A stretch of DNA of 64,000 bases from Palsa-504 sp963808615. Lineage in GTDB: Bacteria > Actinomycetota > Actinomycetes > Streptosporangiales > Streptosporangiaceae. The notes beneath the pieces were generated by a model. That model saw only the letters and a list, made by a program, of their open reading frames with translations, was not told the origin of the DNA and ran no database searches. The stretch spans positions 1,641,887 through 1,705,886 of the forward strand of contig CAWEGV010000012.1 of the NCBI GenBank assembly GCA_963808615.1. The letters run 5' to 3'. A program made the position numbers and the translations under genes. Numbering within the stretch: the stretch's first letter is position 1; the number at the start of each line of letters is the position of its first letter. Below are positions 1-6,833 of the stretch, piece by piece.

Positions 1-2
1 TC

Positions 3-1070
3 GGCCCGGTCGAGGTCTTCAACCCCGAAGGCATCGGCGGCATCGGTTCGAGTTTCCGCGTCAACCTCGTCGCGGACTGCCTGGACCCGGAGATAGCGAT
101 CCGCACCGCGGCCGCGCTCACCGGGCCGACCGAAGGATCCGGCGACATGCAGTTCTGGCTCGAAAAGGCCGTCTTCGCCATGGCCGCGCTGATGCACGCC
201 GCCGCGCTCCTTGATGAAGACATGAGCGCGGTCTGGCGCTGGTCCCAGCGGCTCGGCAACCCTGTCAGGGACGCGCTGACCCGCCCCGGCGCCTCCCCGG
301 AACTGCTGACCGCCGCCGCGGAGATCCAGCGGGACGGCAAGGCAGCAGAATCCATCCGCATGACCATGGCCCGGTCCCTGGCCTGGGTCGGAGTCCCGGC
401 CCTGCGCCGCACGGTCTCCGGGAAGGGAATCCGGCCGTTCAACGCCGCACAGTGGACCCGCGCCAACGGGACCCTGTATGTCATCAACTCCGGCGAACTG
501 AGCGCCGCCGCGCCGCTGTTCCGGGCCGTGGTTGAGAAGATTCACCGTGACTGCGTGTTCGCCGGCTCCCTCACCCAGTTCGGGCGCATCCCGAATCCCG
601 TCTTGTTCGCGCTGGACGAGGTGACCCAGACCGCCGCCGTGCCGCTGGCCGACTGGCTCGCTACCTCGGCCGGGTCCGGCATCCAGGTGTGCTTCATCGT
701 ACACACCCCCGCCCAGCTCCGGGTCCGGTACGGCGCCGACGCCGCCAAGGCGATCTGGGCCCTGGCCGGAACCAAGGTCGTGCTCGGCGGCAACACCGAC
801 GCCGAGATGGCCGAGGAGATCTCCAAGCTGGCCGGGATGTACGGGGGAGAGATGGCCCTGCCCGTGGTCCCGGTCGCCTACATACGGCAGCTCCCCGAGT
901 CCCGGGCACTGGTCCTGGCCATGAACCGCTCCCCGATCGCGGTCAAGGTCCGCCCGGTGTGGCGCCGGGCCGCATTCCGGCTGCGGATCAACCCGCCCGC
1001 CTACCTGCCGCTGCCCCAGCCCGTGGCGCTGCCCCAGATCAGGCCCGGGGCCGAAGGTGAGGCCGCATGA
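3..1070 (+). CDS. TraG/VirD4-type conjugative coupling protein, C-terminal part (partial)
   Basis: The frame is open from base 3 with no start, so about 355 C-terminal residues are present and the gene continues to the left. The protein resembles the C-terminal half of VirD4/TraG/TraD coupling ATPases, which pump DNA into a type IV secretion channel at the membrane. Recognisable parts are the VFNPEGIGG stretch near the left edge and the later LFALDEVTQ (Walker B-like), followed by a segment on GIQVCFIVHTPAQL and AGTKVVLGG, the usual order in the TraM-recognition domain. The Walker A region lies outside the window. The gene overlaps the next by 4 bases (ATGA). The family is fairly clear; which element it belongs to is inferred from the integrase downstream. 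Confidence 0.72.
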   Translation, partial: GPVEVFNPEGIGGIGSSFRVNLVADCLDPEIAIRTAAALTGPTEGSGDMQFWLEKAVFAMAALMHAAALLDEDMSAVWRWSQRLGNPVRDALTRPGASPELLTAAAEIQRDGKAAESIRMTMARSLAWVGVPALRRTVSGKGIRPFNAAQWTRANGTLYVINSGELSAAAPLFRAVVEKIHRDCVFAGSLTQFGRIPNPVLFALDEVTQTAAVPLADWLATSAGSGIQVCFIVHTPAQLRVRYGADAAKAIWALAGTKVVLGGNTDAEMAEEISKLAGMYGGEMALPVVPVAYIRQLPESRALVLAMNRSPIAVKVRPVWRRAAFRLRINPPAYLPLPQPVALPQIRPGAEGEAA

Positions 1071-1585
1071 CCGAAACCCCCGACTCCGCCGTCGCGGCGC
1101 TGGCGGTCCAGCTCGCCGTGCTGAAAGCCAACCTCGGCCAGGCCCGCGAGGACATCGAGACCGCCAGGCGCGAGCTCGCCGCCAGGATCGACACGCTCGC
1201 CGGCGAGCTGGCCGCGCCGCCCGGACGCGACCCGAAAGGGCCACCCGCCACCTGCTGGCCCACCCTGGACGCCGACGGCAAGACCGCCGCCATGTCACAG
1301 CTGGCCAACTGGGTCGCCGTCATGCGCGAATGGCACCCTTCCTACTTCGCGGCCGTCGCGGACTGCTGGGCATCCCACCCCGAAGTCGTCATCGAGCTCC
1401 ACAACGTCATGACCGAATTCACCCGCATCTACCGGACCAAACACCCCCCGCTCGCCGACGCCCTGCTCCTGTACGACCGGTGGCTCCCCGGCATGCTCCG
1501 CTGCTGCGGCCAGGTCATGAAGGACTGCGGGCCCGCCGGATGCGTCCTGAAACGACAGCTCATGTACAAGGCCCTCTACCGATGA
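1067..1585 (+). CDS. Unknown mobile-element protein, DUF4913-like
   Basis: This is a 172-residue protein starting inside the stop of the coupling-protein gene (ATGA overlap), so the two are translationally coupled. Residues about 5-50 form a predicted amphipathic helix rich in Ala, Glu and Arg. The rest is rich in Trp, His and Cys (LANWV, EWHPSYF, SHPEVVIELHNV, and CCGQVMKDCGPAGC near the end). The W..HPE..EL pattern and the C-terminal GPxxC resemble DUF4913 proteins commonly carried by actinobacterial conjugative elements, but I cannot confirm this without a profile search. No catalytic motif is visible. A role as an accessory transfer or maintenance protein is inferred only from position. 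Confidence 0.6.
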   Translation: MTETPDSAVAALAVQLAVLKANLGQAREDIETARRELAARIDTLAGELAAPPGRDPKGPPATCWPTLDADGKTAAMSQLANWVAVMREWHPSYFAAVADCWASHPEVVIELHNVMTEFTRIYRTKHPPLADALLLYDRWLPGMLRCCGQVMKDCGPAGCVLKRQLMYKALYR

Positions 1586-1735
1586 GCACCCAGATGCTCC
1601 GGCGACTCCCGCGTGCGATCCCGCACCGGCACGCGCACGGCCATGCAATCCCCGTGCAACGACGGCACGCAACCGAGCGGCAGGACCGACATGGGCAACG
1701 GCGAGAAGAAGCTCCGCGGCACGGAGGAGGTGAAC

Positions 1736-1957
1736 ATGAAAACCAGGACACCCCGTGACGCGCACGGCGTGCGGGACGAGTGGCTGACCGTCGACGAGGT
1801 CTGCACCGAGCTGAAGATCTCCCGGCGGACCTTCGACCGGTGGCGGGCCCTGGGCACCGGCCCCAAGGCCAAGCGCCTGGGCGGCAGCGGACCGGTCCGC
1901 GTGCGGCGCAGCTGGCTCGACGAATGGCTCGACGCCCCTGACAAGGACATCGCTTGA
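1736..1957 (+). CDS. Excisionase-like helix-turn-helix protein (Xis/AlpA type)
   Basis: This 73-residue protein has a MerR/excisionase fold: WLTVDEVCTELKISRRTFDRW is a helix-turn-helix, followed by the wing GSGPVRVRRSWLDEWL. I chose the ATG at 1736 because GGAGGAGG ends 5 bases before it; a longer reading from 1613 has no ribosome site and a basic, non-homologous leader. The gene ends in a 4-base overlap with the integrase start. Such small DNA-bending proteins steer the integrase towards excision, and the xis-int order is standard for actinobacterial integrative elements. Confidence 0.82.
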   Translation: MKTRTPRDAHGVRDEWLTVDEVCTELKISRRTFDRWRALGTGPKAKRLGGSGPVRVRRSWLDEWLDAPDKDIA

Positions 1958-3360
1958 CGACCTCGTTTGACTTCCACCCCTGGAAGATCCAGACCCGGAA
2001 GGGACGCAAGACGCCCTACCGGGTTCGCTGGGTCGTGGCCGGCCGGGAGTTCGGCAACTCATTCGTCACCATGGCGCTCGCCGAGTCGTTCCGGGCGCAG
2101 CTGATCACCGCGGCCAGGAAAGGGGAGGGGTTCGATACCGAGTCGGGCCTGCCCGAGTCGATGGAGCGTACACGCCGGGACGTCTCGTTCTACGAGCACG
2201 CCGCGGAGTTCACCGCGTCGGCCTGGCCCGCGGCCGCGGCCAAGACCCGTGTGTCCATCATCGAAACACTGATCCGGGTGGTCCCCGTCGTCGTGCGCGA
2301 CCTGGCAGGCGGACCCGACCCGGACGTTCTCAGGTACGCGCTGAGGAAGAAGCTCAATCAGGGCGAGCACGCGGGCGAGCTGGACGACGACGAAGCGAAA
2401 GCGATCGCGTGGATAGCCCGGGCCTCACGCCCGGTCAGCGCGCTCGAAGACCCCTCCGTCGTCTGCGACGTCCTCGACGCCCTGGCGGTCAACCTGAACG
2501 GCAAGCCCGCCGCCCCGGAGTACTTCTCCCGGCGCCGGCGGGTGCTGCACCGCGCCCTCGGCTATGCGGTGCGCAAGAAGAGACTCAGCCAGAACCCGCT
2601 GAGCAAAGGCAACCTGCCCGAAGGCTGGACACCGCCGCAAGCCCCGGACGACACTCTCGACCCGCGGGCCGTGGGCAGCCCGGCGCTGGTCGCGTCGATG
2701 CTCAAAGCCTGCGACACGATCGGGAAGCGGCAGGGCCCGCGCTTCCGCGCGTTCTACGGCTGCATGTTCTACGCGCTCATGCGCCCGTCCGAGGCCGCGG
2801 CGCTCACCCGGCAAGGCTGCCACCTGCCCCAGAGCGGATGGGGCTACCTGATCTTCGCCGACTCCAGCCCAGCCCCGGGCAAGGCGTACACCGACGACGG
2901 CCAGGTCCACGAGCACCGCGGTCTGAAGGGCCGGACCAAGGGCAGGCCAGGCCCGACGGCCCGCAGGCCCGTGCGGAAGGTCCCGATCCCGCCCGAGCTC
3001 GTCGAGCTCCTCCGCGCGCACATCGAGACGTTCGGCGTGGCCCCGGACGGGAGACTGTTCCGCTCCGAGCGCGGAAACCCGCTCCAGCCGTCCACGTGGT
3101 GGCAGGTCTGGCAGAAGGTCCGGGCCGCATCGCTCACGCCCGAGCAACTGGCCTCACCGCTGATGAAACGCCCTTACGATCTCCGGCACTCCGGGGTCAC
3201 CTGGCGGCTCAACTCCGGCGTCCCGGCCACCGAGGTCGCCGCCTGGGCGGGCCATTCGGTCGAGGTCCTCACCCGCGTCTACGCGCGGTGCGTCGTAGGC
3301 CTGGAAGACGTGTGGATCGGACGCATGGACCAGGCCCTGCACCTGGGGGAGGACCGGTGA
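1954..3360 (+). CDS. Tyrosine site-specific recombinase (integrase)
   Basis: A 468-residue phage-type integrase that cuts and rejoins DNA at att sites. The start is TTG at 1954, overlapping the xis stop by 4 bases. The catalytic set is visible: Arg277 in ALMRPSEAAAL, the box II motif YDLRHSGVTWRL with Arg411 (the first His of the family is Tyr here, common in actinomycete integrases), His434 in WAGHSVEVL, and the nucleophile Tyr443 in TRVYARC. Residues about 70-240 form the core-binding part. The gene ends 128 bp from the 3' end of a tRNA-Arg, the position expected of an integrase that uses that tRNA as attB. It appears intact. Confidence 0.93.
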   Translation: MTTSFDFHPWKIQTRKGRKTPYRVRWVVAGREFGNSFVTMALAESFRAQLITAARKGEGFDTESGLPESMERTRRDVSFYEHAAEFTASAWPAAAAKTRVSIIETLIRVVPVVVRDLAGGPDPDVLRYALRKKLNQGEHAGELDDDEAKAIAWIARASRPVSALEDPSVVCDVLDALAVNLNGKPAAPEYFSRRRRVLHRALGYAVRKKRLSQNPLSKGNLPEGWTPPQAPDDTLDPRAVGSPALVASMLKACDTIGKRQGPRFRAFYGCMFYALMRPSEAAALTRQGCHLPQSGWGYLIFADSSPAPGKAYTDDGQVHEHRGLKGRTKGRPGPTARRPVRKVPIPPELVELLRAHIETFGVAPDGRLFRSERGNPLQPSTWWQVWQKVRAASLTPEQLASPLMKRPYDLRHSGVTWRLNSGVPATEVAAWAGHSVEVLTRVYARCVVGLEDVWIGRMDQALHLGEDR

Positions 3361-3382
3361 TTTGGGCCGCGTATGGGCCGCA

Positions 3383-3405
3383 GAAGCCGTCATCTGACGG
3401 CCTTC
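3383..3405 (+). terminator. Hairpin after the integrase gene
   Basis: GAA-GCCGTC and GACGGC-C-TTC pair around an ATCT loop, giving a 6-bp stem extended by 3 bp across a bulge, 22 bases after the integrase stop. There is no T-run, which is usual for high-GC actinobacteria. It may end the integrase transcript. Confidence 0.4.
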
Positions 3406-3479
3406 GCTGGCATCCCGCGTCGGAGAATGACATTGGTGTAATTCGCATTACCGCAGGTCAAAACGCATTCAGCCCTGCT

Positions 3480-3530
3480 AGCGATGGGCGCCCCCAGCAG
3501 GATTCGAACCTGCGCTCACGGCTCCGGAGG
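3480..3530. other. Probable attachment site (right end of the integrated element)
   Basis: The integrase gene points at, and stops just short of, the 3' half of tRNA-Arg(CCG). Integrases of this type usually recombine within the T-arm to anticodon-arm part of a tRNA and leave a short direct copy of that segment at the far end of the element. The far end lies outside the window, so the exact core cannot be set. Coordinates mark the likely zone only. Confidence 0.45.
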
Positions 3531-3560
3531 CCGTTGCTCTCTCCCCTGAGCTATGGGGGC
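3489..3560 (-). tRNA. tRNA-Arg (anticodon CCG)
   Basis: Read on the minus strand, this 72-base sequence folds as a full cloverleaf: acceptor GCCCCCA with TGGGGGC (7 bp), D-arm GCTC/GAGC, anticodon arm ACGGC-CTCCGGA-GCCGT with anticodon CCG (reads CGG), a 4-base variable loop, T-arm GCAGG-TTCGAAT-CCTGC, and discriminator G. CCA is not encoded. Its 3' half faces the integrase, so the element probably recombined into this end while restoring an intact tRNA. Confidence 0.95.
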
Positions 3561-3643
3561 TGTGTGCCTCCGAAAGGGTACCAGCCAACCGTCCTCGCAC
3601 GGACATGTGCTGGTAAGAGGCCCAACCACCGGCCGGGAGACGC

Positions 3644-3657
3644 TACCCTCACGCAAG
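3644..3657 (+). promoter_or_regulatory. Minus-10-like box for a leaderless transcript
   Basis: TACCCT at 3644-3649 fits the actinobacterial TAnnnT consensus and lies 7 bases before the GTG at 3657, which has no Shine-Dalgarno sequence. This suggests that transcription starts at the start codon of the response-regulator gene. No clear -35 box is seen. Confidence 0.4.
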
Positions 3658-4043
3658 TGGCGCAGCGATTGGGACGGGTGCTCGTCGTCGACGACGACGA
3701 GGTGATCAGGCGGCTGATCGCGGTCAACCTCCAGCTTGAGGGGTTCGACGTGTCGACCGCGGTCGACGGGCAGGACTGCCTGGACAAGGTGGGACTAATC
3801 GGCCCGGACGTCATCACGCTGGACGTGATGATGCCGCGGCTGGACGGCTGGGAGACCGCGATCCAGCTACGTAAGTCCCCGGAGACGGCCCATATCAAGG
3901 TGGTGCTGATCACCGCCCGCGCGCAGGAGGACGACAAGAGCCGGGCCAGCGACGTCGGCGCCGACGCCTACCTCACCAAGCCCTTCGACCCGAACGAGAT
4001 GATCCGCATCGTCCGCGAGCTGGCCGGCCGCAACCCAGAGTGA
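3657..4043 (+). CDS. Single-domain response regulator (CheY-like receiver)
   Basis: A 128-residue protein that is only a receiver domain. The acidic pocket is VLVVDDDEV near residue 12, the phosphorylation-site Asp is in VITLDVMMPRLDGW, the Thr/Ser position in VVLITARAQ, and the Lys in YLTKPFDP. There is no output domain, so it must act through protein contact or feed a phosphorelay; no histidine kinase is adjacent. The GTG at 3657 is chosen because the receiver begins a few residues later and a -10 box suits a leaderless start; GTG 3678 would cut into the first beta strand. It overlaps nrtL by 4 bases. Confidence 0.85.
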   Translation: MAQRLGRVLVVDDDEVIRRLIAVNLQLEGFDVSTAVDGQDCLDKVGLIGPDVITLDVMMPRLDGWETAIQLRKSPETAHIKVVLITARAQEDDKSRASDVGADAYLTKPFDPNEMIRIVRELAGRNPE

Positions 4044-5098
4044 TCACCGCCGAGCTCCGGCGGGCCATCTGCGCCGCAGTCGGCCACGACGACGCGGACC
4101 CGCTGCTCCGCCCGGGGCCGGTCCCGGGCAGTTACGCCTCCAGCCTCCCGTTCCGCCTCGCCGCACGGCTCGGGCAGGATCCGCGCGATGTCGCGGCGGC
4201 GCTGGCGGCCAGGCTCGGCGGCGAGCCGTGGATCGCGGCCGCGCAGGTCACCGGGTCTGGCTACGTCACCGTCACCGTCACCCACGAAGCCCTGTCCGGC
4301 CTGGCCGTGCGGGTCGCGCGGGCGGGTCCCGCCTGCGCGGCCAGCGACGCGCTCCGCGGCCGCACCGTGACCGGCCCCGTCGAGGTCGATCTGGCCGCCG
4401 AGCCGGACTGGCCGCGGGCCCGCGCGGCCCTCGCCGCCCACCTGACCGCCCGGCTCGCCCGCGCCGCGGACGCGACCGTCATATTTTCGGCCGAACGATC
4501 CGTGGTTCCTCCCTCCGGCCCCCGATCCGCGTGCCCAGCTGATCCCGAACGGCCGGTGGTTCCTCCCCCCGGCTGCCCGCCCAGCGCCTCGGGCGAGGCG
4601 GGGCCGGTGGCGGCCGCCGTCGGCTACGCGGGCGCGGACGCGGTGCGGTTCTCGCTGGCCCGGACGCCCCCGGGCGCGGCCCCGCCGCCCGCCACGGTCA
4701 TGGCGCGGCACCTGCTCGCCAATCCCGCTTATGCTGTTCGGTACGCGCATGCCGCCGCTGCCGCCGTGCTGCGCTGGGCCTCCGCACTGGGGGCGGGGCC
4801 AGCCGGACCCCAGGAGTTCCGGTCGGGCCTGCTCACCGGACCGGAGGAACTGGCGCTGCTCGACGCGCTGTCCTGGCTCCCGGAACGGGTGGCCATGGCC
4901 GCGCGCCGCGGCCGGCCCGACGAGTTCGCCGGGTACGTGGAGGGGCTGGCAGCACGGACGATTGACACCATGAGCACCACTGGCTTCAGGAAAGTAACGA
5001 GCATCGGCAGCGAGAGGCTCTGGCTGGCGGCGGCGGCGCGGGCCGGGCTGGCCGCCAGCCTCGGGCTGCTCGAGGTCGGCGCGCCCGATCGGCTGTAG
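4040..5098 (+). CDS. nrtL: ArgS-related anticodon-binding protein NrtL
   Basis: This 352-residue protein resembles arginyl-tRNA synthetase in its N-terminal add domain (to about residue 90) and its C-terminal DALR anticodon-binding helices (from about 215: HLLANPAYAVRYAHAAAAAVLRW, then the FAGYVEGLAARTIDTM region). The catalytic HIGH and KMSKS motifs and the Rossmann body are absent, as in the NrtL family that precedes lysA in actinobacteria. It cannot charge tRNA; its function is not established. It starts at GTG in a 4-base overlap with the response regulator. Residues about 150-190 are a Pro/Ser insert built from two direct repeats of the form ER(S/P)VVPPxG, listed separately. Confidence 0.82.
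   Translation: MITAELRRAICAAVGHDDADPLLRPGPVPGSYASSLPFRLAARLGQDPRDVAAALAARLGGEPWIAAAQVTGSGYVTVTVTHEALSGLAVRVARAGPACAASDALRGRTVTGPVEVDLAAEPDWPRARAALAAHLTARLARAADATVIFSAERSVVPPSGPRSACPADPERPVVPPPGCPPSASGEAGPVAAAVGYAGADAVRFSLARTPPGAAPPPATVMARHLLANPAYAVRYAHAAAAAVLRWASALGAGPAGPQEFRSGLLTGPEELALLDALSWLPERVAMAARRGRPDEFAGYVEGLAARTIDTMSTTGFRKVTSIGSERLWLAAAARAGLAASLGLLEVGAPDRL
4492..4573 (+). repeat. Direct repeat pair inside nrtL
   Basis: Two 28-base copies at 4492-4519 and 4546-4573 differ at about 4 positions; both contain CGAACG...GTGGTTCCTCC. They are 54 bases apart (18 codons), so both read in the same frame as ERSVVPPSG and ERPVVPPPG. The segment separates the two conserved halves of NrtL and looks like a duplicated in-frame insertion. 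Confidence 0.7.
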
Positions 5099-5122
5099 GC
5101 CGCCGAACCCGAAGGGATCCGC

Positions 5123-6571
5123 ATGAGCCGTGTCGCGCACCCGGCCGGGCCACGCCACGGTGACGTGCTGCCCGCCGACCATCCGCCCGCCGCGCCGGCG
5201 GACCTGAACGCGCTGCTCCCCGGCATCTGGCCGCGCGGTGCCCGCCGTTCCGGTGGCGTGCTGACCATCGGCGGGGCGGACGTGCGGGAGCTGGCGGCCG
5301 AGTTCGGCACGCCGCTCTACGTGTGCGACGAGCAGGACGTGCGGTCGCGATGCCGGGACTACACCGAGGCGTTCGGACCGGAGGCCCGGGTGTTCTACGC
5401 GGCCAAGGCGTTCTGCTCCCGCGCGGTGCTGCGCTGGGTGAGCTCCGAAGGGCTGGGCGTGGACGTCTGCACCGGCGGCGAGCTGGAGATCGCGCTGTCG
5501 GCCGGCGTGCCGCCGGAGCAGATCGCGCTGCACGGCAACAACAAGACGCTCGAGGAACTGGCCCGCGTGCTCTCGGTCGGGGTCGGGCACGTGGTGGCCG
5601 ACTCGTTCGAGGAGATCGCCCGGCTGGCCTACCTGACCGACAGTGCTGACCCGGGGGGGCGACCCCCCGGAACCCCCCGCGACCGGGGGGACCCATCCCC
5701 CCGGACCCCCCTTGTCAAGGTGCTGGTCCGCGTCACCACCGGGGTGGAGGCGCACACCCACGAGTTCATGGCGACCGCGCACGACGACCAGAAGTTCGGC
5801 TTCTCGCTGGCCTCGGGCGCGGCCGACGAGGCGGTCCGGCGCGTGCTGGCCAGCCCCGGCCTGGCGTTCGCCGGCCTGCACTCGCACATCGGCTCGCAGA
5901 TCTTCGACACGGCCGGCTTCGAGGTGGCCGCGCACCGGGTGGTGGAGCTGGCGGCCAGGATCCGCGACGAGCACGGGATCGAGATCGACGAGCTCGATCT
6001 CGGCGGCGGGTTCGGCATCGCCTACACCGAGGAGGACGACGCGCCGCAGATCAAGGAGCTGGCCCACCACCTGAGCCAGATCGTTGACTGGCAGTGCCGG
6101 GCCGCCGGGCTGCCGCGGCCGCGGCTGACCGTCGAGCCGGGCCGCGGCATCGTCGGGCCGTCCATGGTCACGCTGTACTCGGTGGGCACGATCAAGGACG
6201 TGGACGGGCTGCGCACCTACGTCAGCGTGGACGGCGGGATGAGCGACAACGTCAGGACCGCGCTGTACGACGCGGAGTACACCTGTGCGCTGGCCTCCCG
6301 CGACTCCTCGTCGCCGCCGAGGCTGTCCCGGGTGGTGGGCAGGCACTGCGAGAGCGGCGACATCGTGGTGCGGCACGCGTACCTGCCGTCCGACCTGGCC
6401 CCCGGCGACCTGCTGGCCGTGGCCGCCACCGGCGCCTACTGCCGGTCCCTGGCCAGCAACTACAATCACGTGCCCCGGCCGGCTGTCGTCGCGGTCAGCG
6501 AGGGCGCCGATCCCACCGTGATCGTCCGCCGCGAGAGCCTGGACGACCTGCTCAGCCTGGACGTCGGTTGA
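5123..6571 (+). CDS. lysA: Diaminopimelate decarboxylase
   Basis: LysA makes L-lysine from meso-diaminopimelate (last step of lysine synthesis). The 482-residue protein has the PLP lysine at about K95 in VFYAAKAF, HGNNKT, the glycine loop DLGGGFGIAY, the EPGR phosphate motif and the CESGD motif that completes the active site across the dimer. The start is ATG 5123 with GAAGGG upstream. Residues about 174-197, between LTDS and VKVLVRV, are a Gly/Pro/Arg insert encoded by a G-run/C-run repeat; the flanking motifs are normal, so the enzyme should still work. The stop codon lies inside an IS200/IS605-like end. It is followed by hom, thrC and thrB, completing an aspartate-family cluster. Confidence 0.96.
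   Translation: MSRVAHPAGPRHGDVLPADHPPAAPADLNALLPGIWPRGARRSGGVLTIGGADVRELAAEFGTPLYVCDEQDVRSRCRDYTEAFGPEARVFYAAKAFCSRAVLRWVSSEGLGVDVCTGGELEIALSAGVPPEQIALHGNNKTLEELARVLSVGVGHVVADSFEEIARLAYLTDSADPGGRPPGTPRDRGDPSPRTPLVKVLVRVTTGVEAHTHEFMATAHDDQKFGFSLASGAADEAVRRVLASPGLAFAGLHSHIGSQIFDTAGFEVAAHRVVELAARIRDEHGIEIDELDLGGGFGIAYTEEDDAPQIKELAHHLSQIVDWQCRAAGLPRPRLTVEPGRGIVGPSMVTLYSVGTIKDVDGLRTYVSVDGGMSDNVRTALYDAEYTCALASRDSSSPPRLSRVVGRHCESGDIVVRHAYLPSDLAPGDLLAVAATGAYCRSLASNYNHVPRPAVVAVSEGADPTVIVRRESLDDLLSLDVG
5643..5712 (+). repeat. G-run/C-run palindromic repeat, copy A (in lysA)
   Basis: It begins GTGCTGACCCGGGGGGG and contains two hairpins: CCGGGGGG/CCCCCCGG around GCGA, and CCGGGGGGA/TCCCCCCGG around CCCA. 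It is read in frame as PGGRPPGTPRDRGDPSPRTP in a place where LysA proteins normally have a short loop. It is related to copies B to E. Confidence 0.8.
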
Positions 6572-6605
6572 CATCCTCCGTCGCCCCAAAGGGCGGGGAC
6601 TCCAG
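6568..6605 (+). mobile_element. IS200/IS605-like end remnant at the lysA stop
   Basis: The pattern TTGACATCCTCC, then a CGCCC/GGGCG hairpin around CAAA, then GGGGACTCC is very like the terminal sequence of many IS200/IS605 (tnpB-type) elements, TTGACATCCTCCC...GGGGATTCC. The TGA of TTGACATCC serves as the lysA stop. No TnpA or TnpB gene is present in the window, so this is a solitary end or a mobilised short sequence. The rest of the 262-bp lysA-hom gap holds a GGGGAGGTGG at 6770-6779 that is too far from hom to be its ribosome site. Confidence 0.45.
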
Positions 6606-6833
6606 CCGCGACCTGCGATCGCGCTGTAGATATGCGGTTCACTGGCCCGGCAACCCGAAAGCCTCCCCGCGCAGCCACGGCATGCCCTGCCGCGGTTTCA
6701 TGCTAGGTAGTGCAAATGCCCGCTTGGCTCTTGCGGACAGCTTGAAGGTAACATATCGCACTGACATTCCAGGGGAGGTGGAGCGGCGTTTCCTGGTTTA
6801 CCTGATGGCCCGGGTTTCCGCGCCGCAATCCCG

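Noticed and set aside
2409..4043. One long frame spanning the integrase, the tRNA and the response regulator.
   Set aside because: Only its last 128 residues resemble a protein family (receiver domain). The rest overlaps the intact integrase in another frame and crosses the tRNA on the opposite strand.
3968..6589. 873-residue minus-strand open frame opposite nrtL and lysA.
   Set aside because: Antisense frames stay open by chance in very GC-rich DNA. Its composition is His/Arg/Gly-rich without motifs, and the plus strand has well-conserved genes.
6690..6833. Riboswitch upstream of hom.
   Set aside because: The 262-bp gap has no recognisable lysine or other riboswitch core; only an IS-like end and a misplaced GGGGAGGTGG were found.
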